Below, one piece after another: positions 8,087 to 16,907 of a stretch of DNA of 20,076 bases; position 1 is the stretch's first letter; every line of letters starts with the position of its first letter. Source of the stretch: Choristocarpus tenellus KU-1152 (Eukaryota; Phaeophyceae). The position numbers and the translations under genes are program-made. The notes under the pieces are model-generated. The model did not search any database and was not told the DNA's origin. It worked only from the letters and a program-made list of their open reading frames with translations. The stretch covers positions 1 through 20,076 of the forward strand of contig CAXNAD020000418.1 of NCBI GenBank assembly GCA_964200185.2. The letters are read 5' to 3'.

Positions 8087-9490
8087 TTATTATCAATGTG
8101 CCAATTTCCGACCCTTCGGTATGTTTACGCCTCGTCTCCAAGAAAAAGAAATTTGTAAAGTGGGTTTGGCTGCAGAGGTGAGGAGTGATGCAGGCTTCTC
8201 CTACCCCTCAAGGCCAGGACGATGCTATATCTTCATCAAGCTAAAGCAGCAGCAGGTCAATTACTGTTCTTGCTATTACGGAGTACCGGCAGAAATTTCA
8301 TCGTGATCCTACACTTCTTTCGTCCTAAGAATCTTGAAACCAAAATGGTTACACTCTTCTTATCAGTAGACTGAAGTACGACCTAATATTTTTACGATAT
8401 TGTAGTCATTACCCGCAGTGGTACTCAGTATATGCTATATGTGTGTCAAGGCAAGACGGTGATGTTTGCTGTCGTGGTTGACTCGAGACCCAGAGGGGTA
8501 ACCAGACGATGCCTTTCACACGAACTATTTCTTTGTACCTATTTATTCCTACCTATTTGAACTGAGACGCAAGGGCCATTCTTGAACTTAGGACAGGCAT
8601 CTCGTAGAATTATGCAAAATATACAACGTTTTTACTACAAAACTCCAGAGTATACAGTATATTCGTACACCAATGTTTTGTTACGCGAAAGACTTCACTT
8701 TACTTAAGGTGTGAAAGTATCGTAAACTGCAACTTCATAGCTTTTTTCGTCAATACCACCAATCAGTGTCATGTATTGAACTGGGGGGGTTTCGCATAGC
8801 CGTTATACATGCACAAAACAAAACTAATGTCATCAGTCAATATCATGGACTCAACTTGGGGTGGGTGGTGGGATAGTGCATATGTGTAGTTTTTGAACTT
8901 CTACATCATCTTCAAACCCCTCATTCATTTTGTTGGGGTGAGGAAAACAGACAAAAAGTTGAATTTCCTGTGGGCTCTAAGTAAAAGATACTCTTGAACT
9001 CTTTTTGTGATCGTGTTTTTTCGCTCTGGGTAGGTGGGGTAACCTACACACTCAGGCAGACACTGCGTCAGTTGTGTTGCCTGGCGCATGTGAGAAATGC
9101 TTGAACTGACTGTCCACCACGTACAACAATAGTGTCGTGTGCCTTAAGCACAGGTAACTATAAATCACTAGATAAGAGGGTTGGCCTTTGTAGTACGCTC
9201 ATGTTGGATTACTGCTACCACTAACCATAGATACATGACTTTAGTATTTCTCGCACACCTTGCACTATATTTGGCCACCAATTGAACGCAATATGCTGGC
9301 CAGCTAACGATCTTTCAATCGATAGGTAGATGAGCCTTCTCTGCTGAGAGAGTTACATTAGTTCTAACTATGTAACTATGGGAAAGGTCACATCCATCCA
9401 AATCGCCAGGCTCGTTTTTTACAGATATATGTGTATGGGTCAGGGCAAGAATACCACCAGTAGTAGTAGCATGAAGCACCCTGCAAACTA
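8087..9490. other. Region without supported genes
   Basis: The frame 8070-8306 contains a good donor (GCAGAG followed by GTGAGG at 8178), but no acceptor keeps it open from the strong CAG at 8053. The rest is AT-leaning, stop-rich sequence with a G7 run near 8783. No repeats or RNA genes are seen. Confidence 0.4.
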
Positions 9491-9866
9491 AACACATATC
9501 AATCTGCTTGTTTGTTGGTTGTATTTTCACACTATATTAATTCGTTGCCGCATCAGAGCTCGAACAGTGACCGCTGCACCTCCTCAAAAGTCTAGCACTA
9601 GTAATCATCGTCGATGTGGTTGGTCTCTTCGTACGCAGAGATGCACTATTATGAAAACTACTTATCACTTAGGCATCGCCAAGATCGAACACATATTAAT
9701 CTGCTTGTTTATTGGTTGAAATTTCACACTGTTCTATTTCACTGTCGCACCAGAGCTCGAACACTGACCGCTGTACCCCCTTCGAAATCTAGCACCAGCA
9801 ATCATCGTTGATGTGGTTGGTCTCTTCGTACGTAGAGATATATTATTGTGAAAAATACTTTTAACT
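9491..9866. repeat. 197-bp direct tandem repeat, two diverged copies
   Basis: Copy 1 (9491-9687) and copy 2 (9688-about 9866) share AACACATAT, AATCTGCTTGTTT, ATTTCACACT, AGAGCTCGAAC, then TGACCGCTG, TCTAGCAC, AATCATCG and GATGTGGTTGGTCTCTTCG, at a constant offset near 197. Identity looks about 80 percent by eye. The short forward frames overlapping it are of little value. The purpose is unknown. Confidence 0.85.
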
Positions 9867-10205
9867 TGTTCGATGGATTCTCTTATTCGATAGGTCGTTT
9901 TGTACTGAGTAGGACAGAGTAGCTGGTTGGCACGTAAGTAGTCGATGCAAGTCGGATAGACCAGGGAAGCGCAAAGGTAAATGACCGAAGCAGATGTTAG
10001 TGAGTGTTGGTACCACCTTGACCATTCTTCGAGTGGAGTCGCTGGGAAAATCCTCTTGCTCCAAAGGGGCGGGTATTGCCTTAGCAAACAGGGTTGCTTA
10101 TTATCTGACAGGGGACACTATGGAGCGATCGTGTATTACCACAAATGGGTAATTCACTATCGGTAGTCACCGTCACCTATTTGTGCCACCTAACTTACCA
10201 CCACT
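9867..10205. other. Region without supported genes left of the large duplication
   Basis: The forward frame 9981-10166 and the reverse frames at 9734-10087 overlap one another and lack splice or family support. Nothing else is recognised. Confidence 0.35.
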
Positions 10206-10637
10206 GGTCGCTAGAGGAATTAATAGAAAAAGGAAATAAGATATAAATAAAAATACAGAAAAAAATCGTGAAACACCACCATATCAAACAATCACAAAAA
10301 CAGCTCGAATCATCAGGGTTTCATACCTTAGGTGTTCAGCGGAGAGGTCTACAGCCTGTTTGAAAGAGATGAATCAAATGAGAACGCGCAAGAGGTGATG
10401 GGTGATTTACGGTTTCGAGGAGAGAGTTTCAATCATTGAATCATCCAACAGACAAAGCTATCAACCCTATTACTACACTTTGTCAGTCTAACTTTAGAGG
10501 CGGTGGGCAACGTGACCTTTGGTGGATAGTCCTTGTCGACACCCGAAGATTCATTGGTTATCTGGCATCTTCAAACCCCCCAGTGTTAGCATTACTTCCC
10601 CTTGTACACGCTTCTGCTCCAGTGAAACGCACTAAAC

Positions 10638-10747
10638 AAGGGGTCTTGCCTCATTTTCTTCCTATTCGTTTCCATCTCAAGCGAGAAACCCCTCTAACTC
10701 AATATATGGTTCGATATGAAGACGACCCGCAGGACGAGCTGCTTTGA
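10638..10747 (+). pseudogene. Conserved peptide block, copy 1, ends in premature stop
   Basis: This frame (VLPHFLPIRFHLKRET, then PQDELL) matches the copy 2 frame at 16007-16222 (VLPKFIPVHFDLNLET, then PQNELL). In copy 1 the codon after ELL is TGA (10745-10747) where copy 2 has GGA, and similarity continues beyond it (copy 1 GYAGLT, copy 2 EYEGVT). This suggests a broken coding segment. No family is recognised. Confidence 0.4.
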
Positions 10748-11218
10748 CTTGTTGTCGGATATGCAGGACTGACGATGACAGTTGTTGGAAACGCCGTCTC
10801 CCTTCCTAGAATGAATCAATTTCTGCACCCACCAAGTTCCTCAGGCAACCACAGTACACCACAGATTGAAACCACGAGGCAAACAAGCGTCCTATAATTA
10901 TAACCCTAAGGCTCCCAGCCATCTTTCTCCCCAGAGTGTTGTTTTCCCTCGGCGGGATCGCTCGCCACCAGTTGGGTTGAGACGCACGAAACTCCACCCT
11001 GAGTACTACACTGTATTTCTAGGTGGCGTCTGCTTTTTTTACCGCAAATCAGACTCAAGCGGTTTTAGATAATACATATTTTATACTTGAGGCAAGCTGC
11101 TGGTTGGGGCCACGATATCTCTCACCATAGTAATCAAGTGTTATCTCTACTTCACATCTATGTTGGCGAGAGAGTATGCTGGGAAATATTTGAGGGTATG
11201 GTAGAACTAAGTTTGACC

Positions 11219-11437
11219 CTACATACCGTTGCTCAATATTTCGAGCCTTCCCTCTGAACTATGTTCAGTGTTTTGTGATGTGACATCGGAGTGCAACTCC
11301 GCGTACCTCTTGTAGATTTTATGTGTCCCAACCTTCAAGACTGCTAGCGTTTGCGTCGTGCTTAGTTTCTTGGTGCATATATAGTCCAGATTTGGCTGCC
11401 CATTAAACTGTTCCCTCCGGAATTTGCTCCGGATCAA
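11219..11437 (-). CDS. Reverse-strand conserved peptide block, copy 1
   Basis: This frame is open on the minus strand. It contains NLDYICTKKLSTTQTLAV and KRYAELHSDV, matching DLDNLCSKKLRSRQKLAV and KRYAELNLNV on the minus strand of copy 2, with one in-frame codon difference between them. The forward frame of the same block has stops in copy 1, so the minus strand is the better coding candidate. It may be a short exon or a relic. No family is recognised. Confidence 0.35.
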   Translation of the reverse strand: MIRSKFRREQFNGQPNLDYICTKKLSTTQTLAVLKVGTHKIYKRYAELHSDVTSQNTEHSSEGRLEILSNGM

Positions 11438-11598
11438 AGGTTCGTCTTTATTGGAGACCTAGAGCAATCGGGCCATGGATAATTCAACTTCTATAATGAT
11501 GATTTTTATACTAATTGAACCAGCCACTAGAGTAACACTAGAGGCAAGCACCGGCACAGGACAAGACTGATGATGTTGGTCTAACAGGATATACAACT

Positions 11599-11826
11599 TT
11601 GGTCAGATACTGTGCCATTAATTCTCCGACGCCCATCCTTCCCACACACGAATCGCCAGCAGGCACCGTGCTGGCGAGAACAAGAGAGATGACAAAGCTC
11701 CATACAAGGGGGCGTACGAGAATGTGGAGGCTAAACCAGTCAAACAACAACAGCGCAGGTACACCCCCCCCTCCTCCTATGTGTAACTTCATGTGTACAA
11801 CAAGCCACAGTACTTGGAAACTTTAA
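11599..11826. other. Best-conserved block of the duplication, copy 1, open on both strands
   Basis: It aligns to 16960-17168. A three-base indel keeps frame. Forward reading: SPTPILPTHES in copy 1, SPTPVPPTHEL in copy 2, and RTRM..RL.QS.NNSAGT in both. Reverse reading: VPALLLFDWFSLHILVRPLV in copy 1, VPALLLLDCFSLRILVCPLV in copy 2. The reverse reading looks membrane-like, the forward one basic and Thr/Pro-rich. Substitutions by eye do not favour either strand. Confidence 0.4.
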
Positions 11827-11999
11827 GGAACGGCATGGATTTGACTTTGCGGTTGGTTCGCCACTCCTTATCATAGAGATACCTGGCCGCCACTGAAGCT
11901 TCGTCGCGTTCTTACGAGTATTTTGAACTTGTGCAAAGCGGGTAGACCTTGTGCTCTGCCCGCATGTCAATATGAAAACCGCATGTAGTGAGTGGACGA

Positions 12000-12340
12000 C
12001 AAGACTGGTACCACCGCAAGAGTTGCTTGGAACTTGACTTTGCTAAGCACTTTTGCAAGTCCTGGCATGTGATGTGCGTCGTGGAGAGCACAGACGGGGT
12101 CTTACCCAAGTAATGCCACGAGTAATCAGTTTTAATGGTGCGAAATAGGTGCGATGGAAGAGACCCTTGTGGTGGAAATATATCACTGCCATCACCATGA
12201 CATGTATTTCGCGGAATTTCTACTTGTTCATTGCGGAGAAGTGCACAGATTGTGCGGACAAGACTGTAGTGACCCAATTGCCTTCGAAGCCTTACACAGT
12301 AGGTACTGCTCCGGATGAGTTAGGGATTATGAAATAGTGC
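12000..12340. other. Conserved block of the duplication, coding strand unclear
   Basis: It aligns to 17340-17645. On the minus strand both copies read PSVLSTTHI or SSVLSTTHI and share RNTCH, but the copies fall in different frames in between. On the plus strand both end with a similar tail (VGTAPDE in copy 1, VGTALE then stop in copy 2). Frame changes suggest decay or exon edges. Confidence 0.3.
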
Positions 12341-12581
12341 ATGCAGCTTACTAAAAACTCTAGACATGCATGGGAGGGTAGTGGAAGATGAGGGATAAAG
12401 GACTTTGTCCAAAGTTTGAGGGTTGGGGAGGTGACTGGCTGGAAACACATCAAGAGGCAATTGGTGGTGGAGAGTGGGGAAAATGGACATGAGATATAGG
12501 GGTGGTGTAAGGGGGTTTGAAGTGGAAATTATTGGTCACTCTGTATGTTATGCTGAATGCTGCCACGCAATACAACATTGT

Positions 12582-13136
12582 TCAAAAGACGCATGAAACA
12601 AGTATATCCTTCACTATAGTGGAAGCAAGTATGATTAACACTGCTTCATGGCTCAGGGAATGAGCAGGACGCCATAAAGGTTTTGCCTTTGAGTAACAGG
12701 CAGTGGCAGTGGGGTTTCTGTCAGACATTGGGCAGCAATTGCACGAGTGGAGAAAGGATTGCCCCAATGGGCATGGTGAGGAGGAAGAAGGGATATCCGA
12801 TGTTTTGGGCAAGTTTGTTTGTGGTGATAGGGTACCAGAGGGGAGACCACAAGCAAGGTAGTTCGAAGTAGTTGCTAGGGAGAGCTGGCACCAAGAAGCA
12901 GTACCCCAGAAGAGTGCAAGATCTGTGAGACAATGCTGAGTTGCAATTGATGGTGATGACAAATTGGTGCCTGTAGCTGTTGGAGGGAAAAAAGTCCTGT
13001 TCACCTTTATCACAGAACGAGCAATAAACATGATGGTGTATGTCACATGATGTTCTCGACACAATGTAATGTGCTGCTTGTTCCGAAGCATATAACAGGG
13101 AGCAACAACCAGCCCAAATTGGAGTTTCTGTACCAT
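12582..13136 (-). other. Longest reverse frame in copy 1 (184 codons), not conserved as a frame
   Basis: The minus strand is open for 184 codons and is rich in Cys, Ser, Thr, Pro and Leu. The matching part of copy 2 (about 17920-18560) has stops in this frame, and a neighbouring minus frame agrees better over a short piece (copy 1 NLYGVLLIP, copy 2 SLLGILLIP). I doubt it is a real gene. Confidence 0.2.
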
Positions 13137-14870
13137 TCGAGGTCATTCCAGCATTAGGGCTCTGCACTTGAAGAAGACAGTACTTAATATGCCAAGGGAT
13201 GCTTTGCCCCAAGCACGCTAAGGGGAAATTCACACCTCCTCTGAACCACTATGCCCATCCAGGACAAATGCATGGCAAATGCAAACATATATGCTTTGAA
13301 TATACTTCAAAGAACTGGGGACTATATACTGTGCTGGAGTAAATTGGCAAGAGCATCGTATATCACGCACCACCGGCCAGTGCCACTGAGTTTTGAACCT
13401 AATAGTCCATTGTCACTTCTTCTCGTGGTGGTCAGTTAATTCCACTATCACAACTCTTGTGGATTGTAAATACTTCCATTAATATATATAGGTGCATCTT
13501 CAATCCTGCGAAATAAAAAATTGAATTGCAATGGCCCACACATACTTTGTCGTTCAATCAATCCCGAACAAGTGTTATTGTGACTGTGATTCAAGTGAGC
13601 CAACAAATGTTAACTGTGGTTTTCCAAAGTATGAAGGGCTCCTTCTCTTCCCCCCCCCACCTGGGGTACTTACTCTGGTTGGGTCATAACCGTGTACAGT
13701 ATCTTGCCTTTTCAGATTAGTTTGAGCCTGGGTCTCCTATTCTTGGCTCCTCCTATTACTAGATGGTTCCCAGTTATCAAATGCAGTATTCATAATAATC
13801 CGTCCGGCATTTAGTTGCGACACACTCTAACTATCAGCAAAGGTGGCCACAGATGACGCAATTGAAATCCTTTCTTAACGTAGTTGACTAACAACAAATA
13901 CACAAAGTTCGTATTATGGCATCCGTTTACAGCAGGGTGGAAAAGAGAAGATCGCTCGAACAGCATAAGTTTAAATTATTCCGTACCTCTATCCATACGC
14001 TACTTGTGTCCAAGGCTTGATTTTGGCACTGAGAGTAATGCCATAAAAGAGGGGGGAGTCGTTGGGTTTTAGAAACCCTATGACTACCTTGTGGTACAGG
14101 TGTGTTGGCTGCGTTTTTGGCGTGGGCATGGTATATATTGCAAAATGTTCAAGATCCCCCTAAAACTCAAAAGGGGTCAAAATCGGCTCCGATGTACTCC
14201 ATAGTACATTTACCATGCAAATGACTAGCACATTAACATGCACATATTTATGTGGCTGCACACACTTCGGAATAACCCTTTCCAGTAGAAGTGCTCATGA
14301 CAGAGAAATAATTGTAAGCCGTGTGACACAAACAAGTTACTACTAGTGCTTCATGAAGTATAATAAAATTAAACGATTGCAAGCTTATAGCCTTGAGAAT
14401 AACACATCCAGCACAGGAAAGGTAGTAAGGTGAACCCTCTAAAAACTGAACATAATATAGCATTCATAGGTAGTCATTCCATTGGTGATACACTGAAGTG
14501 TACGTAAGGAGTTTTCATTTTGTATCACAGTGTCATGCACCTATGTTCCTTTCTCAAAATATATATCAAGTCTTGTTACGAACATCGGTGTATGAGTGCT
14601 GGCATCAGTTTCATTTACTGCCTTCAACACCAAATAGAGATATAAGACAGAGAGTAGAGTACGGTCTGTGATTCTCATCCGTGCCTCCACCACTACAATG
14701 TGCATGCTTTTGAAGGAGTACTGAACGAGGTCCATCATGTTCTACTGGGGGTGATCCCCAAAATTTCTCCAGACACCGAACTTTATAATATAGAGAAAAA
14801 CGGTCCTAACTTCTCAAAAGGTATATTTTTCTTCCCACTTTTCTTATCTTACTGCCATCCACTTACGTTG

Positions 14871-15178
14871 CAAAGAGTACTTGGCAAGTGACTTCATCAA
14901 AATGTAACTATTTTGTGGAGGTTTCCCCCTTTATCGATACATGATGCACCCCTTTACTTTAACGGCACCCATGAGAAAAATTACATTCAAAATAGGAACA
15001 TCATACAGGATATATCCACCATTTGGTTTGTCCTATTTCCCAAATTGTACTTTGTAGACAGGCAATGGAAATGGGTGGTGTGTCTTAGTGGCATACTGCC
15101 TATGACTTACCATATAGTATTCGAAGGCCCCAACATTTTATTAGTCAATTTTTGTTTGTTGAAATGGTGGCAATTCAG
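14871..15178. other. Spacer between clearly alignable copies
   Basis: A forward frame (14913-15212) reads hydrophobic and aromatic (DISTIWFVLFPKLYFVDRQW) and might include an exon upstream of 15179, but I see no donor that fits. No partner is evident elsewhere in the window. Confidence 0.25.
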
Positions 15179-15322
15179 GTTCTTGTGTTGTGTATTGTTG
15201 TATCCTTATTAGTGACGTGGTTCAATACCTATCTTCGAAGCATTTGCATGATGAACTGGCAAAGAGCCACCATGTATCGAAGGGAAGAAATTGAGAGAGA
15301 TGCCTCTCCTTACTTTTTAGAG
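15179..15322 (+). CDS. Candidate exon: membrane helix plus basic/acidic tail
   Basis: These 48 codons lie between an acceptor with a T-rich tract (ending GGCAATTCAG) and the donor TTAGAG followed by GTATGG, phase 0 at both ends. The protein starts with a hydrophobic helix (VLVLCIVVSLLVTWFNTYL), then MMNWQRATMYRREEIERDA and SPYFLE. A pore-lining helix followed by W, RA and EIE-type residues is seen after the sixth helix in TRP and polycystin-type channels, so such a relation is possible. It rests on pattern memory alone and is weak. No neighbouring exons could be joined. Confidence 0.35.
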
Positions 15323-16006
15323 GTATGGGGTATGAGGGAGGATATCTATACTAGGAAGGCGACTCATTTGTAGTTCAGTGTAGAGCAACCTTTAAGGAAA
15401 CCCGTGGAAATGTCTGAAAGCTTTTGGTGTCACAAGGCGAGACGTAGTAACACAGGATCGGGGTTGTGTTACATTTCCCTTTTACATATTTATCATATTG
15501 ACCACAAATAATAATAATCTCACTCACTTCATCCATACATCATTCTCGATTACTCGGAGATCGCTCGAAGAATAAAAAGAAACAAAATATAATAAGAATA
15601 TATTGAAACTTGGAGAGAAATCGTAAAAAAACAACGTCCAAACAACTATTTTAAGTATTGAACCCCCACAAAAACAACTCGGAGCTTCAGGGTTTCATGA
15701 CAGGAAGGTGTACCTGCCTTGCGAAGCGAAGAATCAAATGTGCACACGCAAGAGGTGATGGGTGATTTACGGTTGCGATTGGGGGATTCAATGGTAGCAT
15801 TACCCACCCAAATTATGAATCCCATTGCTACATTTCGTTTACCCAACTGTAGGGATGGGGGGCAACGTGGCGTTGGTGGATGGTCCTTGTTTGACCCCGA
15901 CGTTTGGCTGGCTGTGTTCATATCTCCTACTATGAGTATTCCCTCTGCTCTAATGATGTTTCTCTTTCGCCTTGTGATCATTTCTCTTCCAATGAACCTA
16001 CAATAG

Positions 16007-16222
16007 AGAAATGTCTTACCGAAATTTATTCCTGTTCATTTCGATCTCAACTTAGAAACTATTGTTGCTCAACATCTCGTCCGGAAAAAAGGCAACCCGC
16101 AGAACGAGCTGCTTGGAATTCTTGCCGAATATGAAGGAGTGACTAACACATTTATTTCAACACCTCCTCTCGATCCCTACAAAGCATCAACTTCTGCGTC
16201 CACATCGCCCCATCTGGAGTAG
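16007..16222 (+). pseudogene. Conserved peptide block, copy 2 (71 open codons)
   Basis: The frame runs from just after TAG 16004-16006 to TAG 16220-16222. It contains RNVLPKFIPVHFDLNLET, VAQHLVRKKGNPQNELLGIL and AEYEGVTNTF, and is clearly related to the broken copy 1 frame at 10638-10747. No splice acceptor is obvious at its 5' edge, so it could be an exon or a relic. The residues look like a real protein, but no family is recognised. Confidence 0.35.
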
Positions 16223-16559
16223 AGTATAGATTTGAACCGCATGGTAAACTATAGTCCCATAATTGTAGCTCTTATATACTCCCAGTCGTATTGAGCCCTC
16301 CGCAGAAAGTTGTTCTCCTTCGACGGGGTCGCTCGTCAGCATTTCTTCATGTTGAACCACACGCTCTCCACCTCTGTGGACTAAATTATATTGTAAATGG
16401 CGTCTGCTTTCTTACAGCAAATTGGGCTTGAGCGTTTTTGCTTGATATACCAAAAGGAAGGTGCTGATTAGGGACCCGATGTTCTATGAAGAGTAACCAA
16501 TTTTAATCACTGCCACGAGTCTGTTAAGTAAAGAGAGCATTGTGTGTCCAACTTTGAGG

Positions 16560-16907
16560 CTACACAGCGTCTGCATACTGGGTCCAAATTTTCGGACTGC
16601 GCCTGTCATGACTAATGTTTGATATCAGTCGTTTGTCCTTCGGTGACATGACGTTCAAATTCAACTCCGCATACCTCTTTGGGGGTATGAATATCTCATC
16701 ATTCACTGCAAGCTTTTGCCTTGATCTTAGCTTCTTACTGCATAAGTTGTCCAGATCTGGCGGAACATCATGTTCTTCCTCAAAAGCATGTGTCTTTTTC
16801 TGTGATCGCCGAGACAAATAATCGGACCTTAGTTGAATTTCTCTGATGATAGTGTTATGACCAAACGAAGTAGCCACCAGAGCAACGCTAGAGGCAGGAG
16901 CCCGCAC
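16560..16907 (-). CDS. Reverse-strand conserved peptide block, copy 2 (115 codons)
   Basis: This minus-strand frame contains IREIQLRSDYLSRRSQKK, PPDLDNLCSKKLRSRQKLAV and IPPKRYAELNLNVMSPKDK. The central part matches copy 1 at 11219-11437 in frame. It looks soluble and basic. It is the best candidate for a once-real coding segment on the minus strand of the duplicated unit. Boundaries are only the open frame, and no family is recognised. Confidence 0.35.
   Translation of the reverse strand: MRAPASSVALVATSFGHNTIIREIQLRSDYLSRRSQKKTHAFEEEHDVPPDLDNLCSKKLRSRQKLAVNDEIFIPPKRYAELNLNVMSPKDKRLISNISHDRRSPKIWTQYADAV

Larger units (their letters stand above)
10206..14870 (+). repeat. Large diverged tandem duplication, copy 1 (edges approximate)
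   Basis: This segment aligns colinearly with 15561-19945. Anchors: 10387 matches 15747 (28 exact bases); 11746 matches about 17093 (CAACAACAGCGCAGGTAC); 12071 matches 17404 (GATGTGCGTCGTGGAGAGCA); 13529 matches 18949 (CAATGGCCCA); 14596 matches 19707 (GTGCTGGCATCAG). The offset shifts between 5.11 and 5.42 kb through indels, and a piece near 14050-14220 seems absent from copy 2. Identity is about 85 percent in the best block (11626-11763 by eye) and clearly lower elsewhere. No long frame survives, although several blocks are peptide-like. This may be a decayed gene or transposon duplicated in tandem, or a gene pair with small exons. Confidence 0.85.

Noticed and set aside
8070-8177. Possible exon with a strong donor at 8178
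   Set aside because: From the strong acceptor at 8053 every frame stops before reaching the donor.
15646-15981. Minus-strand ILIVGDMNT as an endonuclease-type GDxN motif of a retroelement
   Set aside because: The motif is short, no other catalytic motifs follow, and copy 1 does not keep it.
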